Below, one piece after another: positions 1 through 5,696 of a stretch of 5,723 nucleotides of DNA. The position numbers were made by a program, and so were the translations under genes. Each line of letters begins with the position of its first letter. The first letter of the stretch is position 1. The DNA lies in contig CBFGRU010000205.1 of NCBI GenBank assembly GCA_965651255.1, positions 1 to 5,723 of the forward strand, written 5' to 3'. The notes under the pieces were generated by a model. It did no database searches. It was not told the origin of the DNA and worked only from the letters and a program-made list of their open reading frames with translations. The stretch is from CBFGRU01 sp965651255 (GTDB lineage Bacteria > Planctomycetota > Phycisphaerae > Phycisphaerales > SM1A02).

Positions 1-31
1 AATACCGCACCCGGAAAGGACAGGAACCATC

Positions 32-148
32 ATGAACGCTCTCACTGCCATTCAAACCCCCGTTCACCGCATCGTTCTGAAGACCAGCCCGAACTACGCG
101 AACTTCGCGCGACCGATCGCGATGAAGTCACGACTCATCGTGCACTGA
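32..148 (+). CDS. Small basic hypothetical protein, 38 aa
   Basis: This is a 38-codon ORF from ATG to TGA. An AGGA Shine-Dalgarno core lies at 22-25, six bases before the start, and a strong hairpin lies about 40 bases after the stop, so it has the layout of a real short gene. The product (begins MNALTAIQTP, ends SRLIVH) has five Lys/Arg residues and no Asp or Glu, so it is strongly basic. I see no membrane segment, Cys motif or signal peptide. I do not recognise a family. It runs opposite to every other gene here and lies outside the terminase cassette. It could be a small host protein, a leader peptide or a chance ORF. The ribosome binding site and the following hairpin favour a real gene, but only moderately. 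Confidence 0.45.
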   Translation: MNALTAIQTPVHRIVLKTSPNYANFARPIAMKSRLIVH

Positions 149-187
149 CCATTCGCTGCGCTGACGAATCCAACCTGATTGCCACGA

Positions 188-220
188 GCGGACCCGCTTC
201 GATCGTCGAGGCGGGTCCGC
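188..220. terminator. Strong hairpin between converging genes
   Basis: A perfect 10-bp inverted repeat (GCGGACCCGC at 188-197, GCGGGTCCGC at 211-220) is extended inward by five further pairs, one of them G-T, around a 3-base loop (TCG, 203-205). This gives a 15-bp stem. It lies about 40 bases after the stop of the small + strand ORF and 10 bases after the stop of the - strand membrane protein, the usual place for a shared bidirectional terminator. Neither side has a clear T-run, so it is not a textbook intrinsic terminator. It may end transcription less efficiently or protect the 3' ends of the mRNAs. Confidence 0.7.
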
Positions 221-230
221 GATGCTTCAT

Positions 231-842
231 TCACGACGCACCGCATTCGGGGCAGCGTTTCTCGGTCGTCGCGCGACGGTCATAGCCGCAGCGCGGGCAG
301 GCGCCGCGACGGATGCGCAGCACTCGCCGGATGAGAAGCGGACCGCCGGAGAGGAGCCAGCCGACCACACCGAAGACCGCGGCGTTGAGCACGAAGCCCG
401 GCCAGGCGGGGCGCCAGGGCAGCAGACGCTGCGTCTCGGCGAGCGGCCTGCCTTCGTTGATGGCGATGATGCGGCCATCATCCTGCATGAAACCGCCTTC
501 AAGCGTCTGCACACGCCGATCCACCATTTCGACGGTCGCTTCGAGCGCGGGCCACGGCCAGCCCGCCTCATGCCGCAGATACTCGCGGTAGCCCGGCCTC
601 GGGTGCACCCAGCCGCCCACGAGCAGCACGCGCCGCCCGAAACCGTGGGCGTCGATCCATTCCACTTCCTCGAACTGCCTCATCGCTTCCGGATGCACCG
701 CGGCAAACCAATCCGCAGCGTCACCGGGTTCCGATGACACGGTTTCGACGGTGGTGTACCACGCGGCCGCACTCGCGAGCAGTACGCTCAGCACCGCGCC
801 GATCACCAGCCACAGGATGCTTCGAGCAAGAAATGCAGTCAT
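231..842 (-). CDS. Two-helix membrane protein with C-terminal zinc ribbon
   Basis: The 203-residue product has a hydrophobic N-terminal segment (about residues 8-29), a soluble middle region of about 115 residues, a second hydrophobic segment (about 147-171), a basic stretch (IRRVLRIRR) and a C-terminal zinc ribbon. The ribbon ligands are C182, C185, C197 and C200 in the form CPRCGYD...CPEC. The likely topology puts the middle domain outside the membrane and the short ends, including the ribbon, in the cytoplasm. I associate such CGYD-type tails with planctomycete membrane proteins of unknown function. The start is supported by GGAG at 848-851, five bases upstream, and no other in-frame start is present before an upstream stop. 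The gene begins 70 bp after the terminase stop with no clear terminator between, so it may be cotranscribed. By character it looks like a host gene rather than a phage gene. No enzyme motif is visible. Confidence 0.85.
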   Translation of the reverse strand: MTAFLARSILWLVIGAVLSVLLASAAAWYTTVETVSSEPGDAADWFAAVHPEAMRQFEEVEWIDAHGFGRRVLLVGGWVHPRPGYREYLRHEAGWPWPALEATVEMVDRRVQTLEGGFMQDDGRIIAINEGRPLAETQRLLPWRPAWPGFVLNAAVFGVVGWLLSGGPLLIRRVLRIRRGACPRCGYDRRATTEKRCPECGAS

Positions 843-857
843 GATCGCTCCGTGAGG

Positions 858-884
858 GTACCGCGAGCGGCGACGTGTCGGTAC
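858..884 (-). other. Short inverted repeat upstream of the membrane protein gene
   Basis: GTACCG (858-863) and CGGTAC (879-884) form a perfect 6-bp inverted repeat around 15 bases, inside the 70-bp gap between the terminase stop and the membrane protein start. In the - strand transcript the hairpin would sit just before the ribosome binding site. There is no T-run after it, so it is not an obvious terminator. It could be an operator, an mRNA structure or chance. Confidence 0.25.
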
Positions 885-912
885 GCAAAACCACCCTCGA
901 TTCGCGCTTCAT

Positions 913-2484
913 TCAGATGTAACTCGTCGAGACGGTTCGTATTGATGCGCGGGTATCCAGCGTCACGACCAGGTACCGCAGCGCATCCATGATGTGGTCG
1001 TTCCCATCTTTCACCGGTGGGAGGTGATCCGGGTCGTGACCACGCGCGCCGGGAAAGCGTGCTGATGAGTCCTCATCGCCCGCCGCAGCGCGCGATGGGT
1101 AGTGGTACCGCCGAAACGCATCGATCAGGTGATGACAGCGTTCGTGAACCTTCAGGCCGATCGAGCCGTCGGCGCGGAGCAGTCGCGACCGCACCGCATG
1201 CAGCCCGTCGTTCACGCTCGCGCGCGGCGAGACGACGCGAAACCCCGCCCGTCGCCAGAGTCGCGTGGTGCTGATGCCGGTCTGTTCGTTCATCGCCTCG
1301 CCCGCGGGGTCGGCGGCGATCCATGCCGGTCGAGGCCAACGTGCTGCCTCAACCGCGCGAATGTGCGCCTCGACCCGCCATTCACTCACAACGTGTTCAT
1401 CCACGAGGTACATCATGCCTGTCGCATCCACTGCTGCCCAGACGATCGCCGTCGGCGCGCGATAGCCGAAGTCGATTCCGCAGCACCACGTCATCTCGCG
1501 CGGCAGCGCCCGGAACAGATGCTCAACTTCTGCGCTTCCGCTCCGCATGATGTGCCGCCCCGGATCGAACTCGGGGTAGACCAGGTCACTTACGTTGGGT
1601 TTCTCGCAGAGCATCTCCGCATCCCACGCGAACGAACCGACCCGCCGCTGCTGCGCAATCGCATCATCAATCGCAAAGAAGCCGCTGGCGTGCTTCGCCC
1701 GCCCGCCGCAGGATGATTCAAGGGGGCAGTCCGCGCAGGGCCGTTCCGGACCGCAGCGCTCCAGAACATCCAGCACGTTCCACCGGAAGAGGCGCCGTCC
1801 GCCAGCCGTGGCTTCATCGACCAGCCGCTGCATCAGGCCGTATGGCCGATGCATCGTGCTGAAGACTTCGACCGCGCCCGGCACGTACTGATCGCCGCAG
1901 CGACCGGATCGGGTCACCAGTTGGGCCGCCCGCCACACGCCATCATCGAACAGCTCGACCTCATCGCAGCGCAGGATGTGAATGCGCTGCCCGCGAATCG
2001 ATTTCTCGGACTGGCTGAGCACCTCCACGCGCGAGCCGTTGCGCAGCTCGAGCCCGCGCTCGGTCGGGGGCTTCTTCAGCAGGGTGCGCAGCGCATCGCG
2101 CTCGAAGAGCTGGCGAAGGTACATGTGCATCTTCGATGACTGCTCGAACGATCCGCCCAGGATGCGGATCTGCACGCCGGGCTTGAACACAAGGTCAAGC
2201 AACGTGGCGATGGCGCCGAGCTGCGTCTTGCCGCCGCCTCGATTTGCCCAGATGACTGCATCCCGCGGCCCGTGCGCCGGGCCGAAGAACGCATGTTCCA
2301 GGTAGGTCATGGGCGTTGCGTGGCCGTCGATCAGCGCCCGCCGGGGCATGCGGAAGCCAAGCACATGACGAACGTATGCCCGCAACTGTTCGGGCGTGGC
2401 CGGCCGGACGAGGGCGCTCGCACGCATGACTTCCAGGTGGATCGGGGGTGGTGCAACCTTCTTCGGAGTCGAGGTGCGTTTCAT
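913..2484 (-). CDS. terL: Phage terminase large subunit (packaging ATPase and nuclease)
   Basis: The product is the motor that drives viral DNA into an empty capsid and cuts it into genome units. Its 523 residues fit the usual length of the family. The N-terminal ATPase domain shows a Walker A loop (NRGGGKT, 81-87), a Walker B strand ending in D174-E175 (IHILRCDEVE) and a likely coupling motif (FSTMHRP, 208-214). The C-terminal RNase H-like nuclease shows its expected acidic residues: D338 in GIDFG, D392 in AADPAG and D500 in NDHIMDALRY. Between the domains is a four-cysteine cluster (C244, C250, C253, C259; CADCPLESSCGGRAK), likely a metal-binding insert. GGGAGA at 2491-2496 lies six bases before the ATG, which overlaps the stop of the preceding gene by 4 bp. 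All key residues are present, so the enzyme appears intact. Unusually for a phage terL, no portal gene follows; a membrane protein gene does. Confidence 0.93.
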   Translation of the reverse strand: MKRTSTPKKVAPPPIHLEVMRASALVRPATPEQLRAYVRHVLGFRMPRRALIDGHATPMTYLEHAFFGPAHGPRDAVIWANRGGGKTQLGAIATLLDLVFKPGVQIRILGGSFEQSSKMHMYLRQLFERDALRTLLKKPPTERGLELRNGSRVEVLSQSEKSIRGQRIHILRCDEVELFDDGVWRAAQLVTRSGRCGDQYVPGAVEVFSTMHRPYGLMQRLVDEATAGGRRLFRWNVLDVLERCGPERPCADCPLESSCGGRAKHASGFFAIDDAIAQQRRVGSFAWDAEMLCEKPNVSDLVYPEFDPGRHIMRSGSAEVEHLFRALPREMTWCCGIDFGYRAPTAIVWAAVDATGMMYLVDEHVVSEWRVEAHIRAVEAARWPRPAWIAADPAGEAMNEQTGISTTRLWRRAGFRVVSPRASVNDGLHAVRSRLLRADGSIGLKVHERCHHLIDAFRRYHYPSRAAAGDEDSSARFPGARGHDPDHLPPVKDGNDHIMDALRYLVVTLDTRASIRTVSTSYI

Positions 2485-3053
2485 CGGTCGTCTCCCGGTT
2501 CTGATCCGCGCGAGACGAGTTCTGCTTCATCGACTTCATTGGCATCGTCGTGATGCAGCGCATCCTGGCGTTCCAGCTCTTCCAGCGCGAGCCGCACCGC
2601 TTCTTCGCTGATGGCGATCGGCGGTGCGGGGGCGTCGGTCGCGGTCCGCTCATCAACCGCGAGCGCTGCATTCATGTTGGTGGTGAGCAGATCATGACAG
2701 GCCTTGCGCGCGGTTTCACTGGCGGTATCGCTCGAGGCGAAGGCCAGCAGGCGGTAGGCCGCCGCCGCCCGAAAGCGGCTGATGAGCAGTTGGGTGCGCA
2801 GGTCGGCCAGTCGCACGAGGCCGCGGAGGACGTGCAGGTTGTCATCGTCGGTGGACCACTTCGCCAGATCGCGCAGGGTCATGCCGGTCGCATCACCGAG
2901 ATTGAGAAAGTCGGTCTGGGCGTTCAACAGCGCGCCGACGACGGCATGCGTCCGCTGGTTGCGCGTGCGGTACCGCGCCCGTCGGGGCGGTTGCTTCGCG
3001 GTGGCCGTGGCAGATGCGGAGGAAGCGTCAGCGGAAGGGTTGGGGCTGGTCAT
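2481..3053 (-). CDS. Helical hypothetical protein directly upstream of terL (possible small terminase subunit)
   Basis: I do not recognise a family in this 190-residue protein. The first 20 residues are rich in Ala, Ser and Thr and probably disordered. A basic patch follows (RRARYRTRNQR, 24-34), then a mostly helical core of about 35-135 with LRDLAKW, a leucine- and arginine-rich helix (LRGLVRLADLRTQLL) and an alanine-rich helix. The C-terminal 40 residues are acidic (EELERQD, HHDDANEVDEAE). GGAGA at 3061-3065 stands seven bases before the ATG. The stop overlaps the terL start by 4 bp (ATGA), so the two are probably translated together. The place just before terL, the basic N-terminal patch and the acidic tail would suit a small terminase subunit that recognises DNA and contacts TerL, but I see no clear helix-turn-helix. 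The role is inference from position only. Confidence 0.75.
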   Translation of the reverse strand: MTSPNPSADASSASATATAKQPPRRARYRTRNQRTHAVVGALLNAQTDFLNLGDATGMTLRDLAKWSTDDDNLHVLRGLVRLADLRTQLLISRFRAAAAYRLLAFASSDTASETARKACHDLLTTNMNAALAVDERTATDAPAPPIAISEEAVRLALEELERQDALHHDDANEVDEAELVSRGSEPGDDR

Positions 3054-3091
3054 GATGAGGTCTCCATCGGAAGGGTGAGGAAGCGGGTGGA

Positions 3092-3691
3092 TCAGGCGTG
3101 TCGGTCGATGAGCGTCAGCAGCGCGCGGCGGTGATCATCCGGATCGATCGCGCGGAGGGCGCGCTCGATGCGCAGTTTCTCTGCTCGTGGGAAGAAGAAG
3201 ACCAGTGCATCCAGCGAGGCCGTGGGTGAGGCCGCGCCCTCCGGCGGGCTGGTGATGGCGGGGGGTTGCAGGAGTTTCTCGAATGCGCGCAGTTCCGCGG
3301 ACGATTCGGGAAGGAGCAAGGCAAGCTTCGCCGGGTCGAACGCGCCCGCAAGTTCCGACAGGAGTGCTGCGCGAGCCAGCGGATCATCCACGCCGTGCAC
3401 GCGGTTCAGCGTTGCGAGCAGCAATCGTGTTTCTGCATCGCTCGCCTGCCAGATGACGGCATCGATCTCGCTCCATCCGAGTTCCCGCGCGATCTCCACC
3501 CGGTGATGACCATCGATGATCTCGAAACTGTCTGCTTCGTTGGGATGCGGCCTGACGATGACGGGCGGACAGCGGCCGGCACGTTCAAGATGATGCGCCA
3601 GAGTGCGGCGGGCAGCGCGGGTCATGCGGTTGGGGTTCTCCGGATGGGCGCGAAGCGATTCCAGCGGAAGAGAAAGAGATGTGGCAGTCAT
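3092..3691 (-). CDS. ParB-like N-terminal-domain protein with DGHHR motif
   Basis: The 199-residue protein carries a ParB/sulfiredoxin-fold domain over about residues 5-100: an opening strand with LESLRAHPENPNRM, a helix, CPPVIVRP (41-48), the signature IIDGHHRVEIARELG (58-72) and a closing segment with LNRVHG (95-100). The rest (100-199) is helical and has neither the helix-turn-helix nor the dimerisation domain of a chromosome-partition ParB, so it is not a true ParB. A conspicuous hydrophobic strand (LVFFFP) begins a second small C-terminal unit. The start is set by a perfect GGAGGT at 3699-3704, seven bases before ATG 3689-3691. An in-frame ATG at 3758-3760 would add 23 residues but has poor ribosome binding and overlaps the previous gene. 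ParB-fold proteins commonly occur near phage terminases and methylases. DGHHR also occurs in free-serine kinases of this fold, so a DNA-binding, nuclease or nucleotide-using role are all open. Confidence 0.85.
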   Translation of the reverse strand: MTATSLSLPLESLRAHPENPNRMTRAARRTLAHHLERAGRCPPVIVRPHPNEADSFEIIDGHHRVEIARELGWSEIDAVIWQASDAETRLLLATLNRVHGVDDPLARAALLSELAGAFDPAKLALLLPESSAELRAFEKLLQPPAITSPPEGAASPTASLDALVFFFPRAEKLRIERALRAIDPDDHRRALLTLIDRHA

Positions 3692-3698
3692 TGGTGGA

Positions 3699-3704
3699 AC
3701 CTCC
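3699..3704 (-). promoter_or_regulatory. Ribosome binding site that decides the ParB-like start
   Basis: GGAGGT on the - strand is a full match to the Shine-Dalgarno core, seven bases before ATG 3689-3691. The alternative start 69 bases upstream lacks any comparable signal, so the shorter 199-residue protein is preferred. Confidence 0.75.
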
Positions 3705-3752
3705 GAAAGGGGGGAAGAAGAAGGAGCGTGGACATGGTGTTCGGTTATGCAG

Positions 3753-5120
3753 TTATTCATTCATTTCATCGCGCACGTTGAGGAAGTAGACGGGCCCGCC
3801 GAAGACCGCTGCGCGACATCGGGCGCGAATCGTGGTGGAATCCGACCCCGGCGCAAGACGAATCATCTCGCGTTCGATGGTCTGGCGCAGCGGCGCGGGA
3901 AGGGCCTCGATCGCATGCTGAAACCGCGCGGAGGCGGCGATGAGTTCCGGCCTGATGCCCACGGCGCGGAGTACCGCGTTGAATCGCGCTGCGGCGAGGG
4001 TTGGCACCGGGTCGAAACGCTGCATGCCTGCGCGGGCAAAGAACGGGTGCAGCCGACCCATGGAGGCAAATGCTTCGGTGCATGGCGTTTCCGCCTCGTG
4101 GAGAGCGTGTCGCACCATGCGCGACGCCAGGCCGAGGCCACGGAATCGCGGTTCGATGATGACGCGGCTGATCGTGCGCAGCTCGCGGTTGATCGAGCGC
4201 CCGCGAATACCGGTTGGCAGTTCCTCGTACCGCGCGCCGAGCGCACGGCGTCGCGCCTCGGCGGAGAGCGCGGGATACGAAACAATCAGGATGCCCGCCA
4301 CGATCGACGGTTGATCGGCCCGGTCTGGCAGATAGACCGCCCGATGAATCTGCGCCACGGTGGCGGGCCTGCCCGCGCGGTAGTGATGAGCGGCGATGGC
4401 GTCGTACTCACGCATGCCGCCGCGCTCGATGATGATCTCTCCGCCGAGGGCAGCGCGTTCCTCGGCGGGCTGCGGTGGAGGGTGCACTTTGTCGCGGGTG
4501 GTGCAATTCAAACGTCCCGCAAGATCGAAGCGAGCGTGCAACTCCGGCTGGAGCGCAGCGGCGAGATCATCATGTGCGGTCGCCAGCACGCACGTGATGG
4601 ATGCGGATGTGCGGTCAAGCCAGCGACGGAGTCCACGGGCAATCACGCGGGCGGTGAGCCGGTCGAGTGCAGCCAGAAACTCATCGATGATGATGAGGAT
4701 CGGTCGATCCGGGTGTTCATCGGCCGACTGCATGGCGCGATGAATGGAGTGCGCAAGCATCAGCCGCGCGCGTTGACCGACGCTGAGCGTCGCGATCGGT
4801 CGTGCCAGAAGGCGCGCTTCGGCCAGACCAGCGCGGCTGAGCGTGGAGAGCACACGCGGAAGTTCACCCGGGAAGGATTCGATGACGGCTGCTTGCGGAT
4901 CGAGCGGCGGAAGTGCCCCGTCATCGATGACGCACGAAGAGTGTCTTGCGACTTCAACCGTCGCGCGCAGAAGGGTGGATTTTCCTGCCCCGCTCGGGCC
5001 GGTGATGAGCACGATGCCGCGCGCGGGAATGGTGAGGGGCGACTGCGCTGCGGGTGAGCGGCCGTCCAGATCATCCGCATCCAGGTCGAAGAGCCCGGCG
5101 AGCTGAAGCACACGGTTCAT
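3753..5120 (-). CDS. ABC ATPase fused to a GNAT-like acetyltransferase domain
   Basis: The 455-residue product has two parts. Residues about 20-215 are a complete ABC-type ATPase: Walker A GPSGAGKST (41-49), signature LSVGQ (112-116), Walker B ILIIIDE (141-147, catalytic E147), D-loop ALD (151-153) and the switch histidine in TAHDD (H183). There are no membrane segments, and no permease gene is nearby, so it is not a transporter. Residues about 225-370 resemble GNAT acetyltransferases, with the acetyl-CoA loop in EPRFRGLGLASRM (323-335) after a beta strand (RVII), then MGRLHPFFARAGM (354-366). The helical tail after 370 is unassigned. This order matches the family I know as ABC-type ATPase with a predicted acetyltransferase domain (COG2401 as I recall). 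GGAGG at 5129-5133 lies eight bases before the ATG, and the start overlaps the previous gene by 4 bp. Substrate unknown; the domain calls are firm, the biological role is not. Confidence 0.88.
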   Translation of the reverse strand: MNRVLQLAGLFDLDADDLDGRSPAAQSPLTIPARGIVLITGPSGAGKSTLLRATVEVARHSSCVIDDGALPPLDPQAAVIESFPGELPRVLSTLSRAGLAEARLLARPIATLSVGQRARLMLAHSIHRAMQSADEHPDRPILIIIDEFLAALDRLTARVIARGLRRWLDRTSASITCVLATAHDDLAAALQPELHARFDLAGRLNCTTRDKVHPPPQPAEERAALGGEIIIERGGMREYDAIAAHHYRAGRPATVAQIHRAVYLPDRADQPSIVAGILIVSYPALSAEARRRALGARYEELPTGIRGRSINRELRTISRVIIEPRFRGLGLASRMVRHALHEAETPCTEAFASMGRLHPFFARAGMQRFDPVPTLAAARFNAVLRAVGIRPELIAASARFQHAIEALPAPLRQTIEREMIRLAPGSDSTTIRARCRAAVFGGPVYFLNVRDEMNE

Positions 5121-5590
5121 GATTCACGCCTCCGGTGGGGTGGATTCATGAACGAAGCGCGGCGACGGGTCAATCGATCCGCCTCGATCAACCCTTCGAT
5201 CACTTTCAGTTCGCTGCGCAAGGCGTGCAGGGAGATACGCAGTTGGCGGGCGGCCGCTCGTTGTGTCAGGCCGCGGACAAAGAGTGCATTCGCGATACGC
5301 CGTCGTTGAGGTGGCCAGTGATCGCGCTCCCGCAGGACGATGAGGACGCGGTCATCCATCAGTCGATTGATGAGCCGGGTGAAACGGCGGCTGAGAGAAC
5401 GACGATCGACGCCGGTGGCGCGGGCAAGGGCGGCAATCGTCTGGCCGCGATCGATGATGCTGTGAATCAGGTCGCGATCGGGGCGGTCGAGTTCTTCGGC
5501 CAATCGGGCGAGGCGCTCTCGCTCCTCACGTCGATGGGCCAGGGTGGTGCGGGGTTCGCGGGGGTCGCCCGAAACTGCTCGTGCGATCAT
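5117..5590 (-). CDS. Protein with two helix-turn-helix segments, sigma-like or small-terminase-like
   Basis: The 157-residue product is very rich in arginine. It has a charged N-terminal helix (REERERLARLAEELDR, about 21-36), a first helix-turn-helix-like segment (QTIAALARATGVDRRSLSRRF, about 50-70), a linker with RERDHWPPQRRR and a second one (RGLTQRAAARQLRISLHALR, about 106-125), followed by a helix (ELKVIEGLIEA). Both segments resemble sigma region 4 or transposase-type DNA-binding modules, but no sigma region 2 is present, so it is not a full sigma factor. The ATG at 5588-5590 has GGAGG at 5600-5604, nine bases upstream. A longer TTG start at 5648-5650 would add 20 residues but lies inside the likely promoter and has only a weak binding site. 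As first gene of the operon it may be its regulator. Recognition of DNA for packaging is an alternative. The stop overlaps the next start by 4 bp. Confidence 0.8.
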   Translation of the reverse strand: MIARAVSGDPREPRTTLAHRREERERLARLAEELDRPDRDLIHSIIDRGQTIAALARATGVDRRSLSRRFTRLINRLMDDRVLIVLRERDHWPPQRRRIANALFVRGLTQRAAARQLRISLHALRSELKVIEGLIEADRLTRRRASFMNPPHRRRES

Positions 5591-5599
5591 GGGTGATGG

Positions 5600-5604
5600 C
5601 CTCC
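5600..5604 (-). promoter_or_regulatory. Ribosome binding site that decides the start of the first operon gene
   Basis: GGAGG on the - strand lies nine bases before ATG 5588-5590. The TTG start further upstream lacks such a core and would place coding sequence across the tandem repeat and the probable promoter. Confidence 0.65.
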
Positions 5605-5626
5605 GGTACGGGTCTGGTTCTCGTTC

Positions 5627-5648
5627 AGATACCAAACATATACCGTAC
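5627..5648 (-). promoter_or_regulatory. Probable promoter/operator with an 11-bp tandem repeat
   Basis: Read on the - strand, GTACGGTATAT (5648-5638) is followed at once by GTTTGGTATCT (5637-5627), with 8 of 11 positions identical and a period of about one helical turn. It is an AT-richer island between the upstream terminator and the first gene of the operon, about 37 bases before the preferred start codon. TATATG at 5642-5637 could be a -10 element, but I find no convincing -35, so the promoter is inferred mainly from position. The repeat could be a regulator binding site, perhaps for the helix-turn-helix protein encoded next to it. Confidence 0.35.
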
Positions 5649-5667
5649 AATCACCCCGAGGCCAGTG

Positions 5668-5696
5668 AAAAAGCACCCGCACTTTCGCGCGGGTGC
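5668..5696 (-). terminator. Intrinsic terminator of a gene right of the window
   Basis: On the - strand, GCACCCGC (5696-5689) and GCGGGTGC (5680-5673) form a perfect 8-bp GC-rich stem around an 8-base loop and run directly into five T (5672-5668). This is a classic intrinsic terminator for transcription coming from beyond the right edge. The upstream gene itself is not visible: - strand stop codons occur at 5720-5722 and 5707-5709 in two frames, so it may end there. The terminator isolates the operon that follows. Confidence 0.85.

Larger units (their letters stand above)
913..5590 (-). mobile_element. Five-gene phage-packaging-like cassette (possible prophage or satellite part)
   Basis: Five same-strand genes from the helix-turn-helix protein to terL are joined by two 4-bp ATGA overlaps and by gaps of 61 and 38 bp. 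They lie between an intrinsic terminator on the right and a membrane protein gene plus hairpin on the left. Only terL is a clear viral hallmark. No integrase, attachment site, portal, capsid or lysis gene is visible, and no terminal repeats were found by eye. It may be one edge of a longer prophage, a satellite, or a domesticated module. Confidence 0.45.

Noticed and set aside
222..737. A 171-codon + strand open frame opposite the membrane protein
   Set aside because: It begins at the edge of the terminator hairpin, has no recognisable domain, and mirrors a - strand gene with membrane helices and a zinc ribbon.
721..912. A 63-codon - strand ORF starting directly after the terL stop (TGAATG)
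   Set aside because: Most of it overlaps the membrane protein gene in another frame, its composition is arginine-rich shadow-like, and there is no Shine-Dalgarno sequence before it. A coupled leader is conceivable but unsupported.
1102..1716. A 204-codon + strand open frame within terL
   Set aside because: It is antisense to the conserved nuclease domain of terL and has no domain or binding site.
3692..3760. An N-terminal extension of the ParB-like protein from ATG 3758-3760
   Set aside because: The 23 added residues lie before the first conserved strand and overlap the previous gene by 8 bp. The internal ATG has a perfect GGAGGT.
3603..5057. A 484-codon open frame on the + strand opposite the ABC-GNAT and ParB-like genes
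   Set aside because: It is antisense to genes with clear conserved motifs, shows no domain of its own, and is expected from GC-rich codon bias. No good ribosome binding site supports it.
5591..5650. An N-terminal extension of the helix-turn-helix protein from a TTG start
   Set aside because: The TTG has a weak binding site, lies across the tandem repeat and probable promoter, and the downstream ATG has GGAGG at a workable distance.
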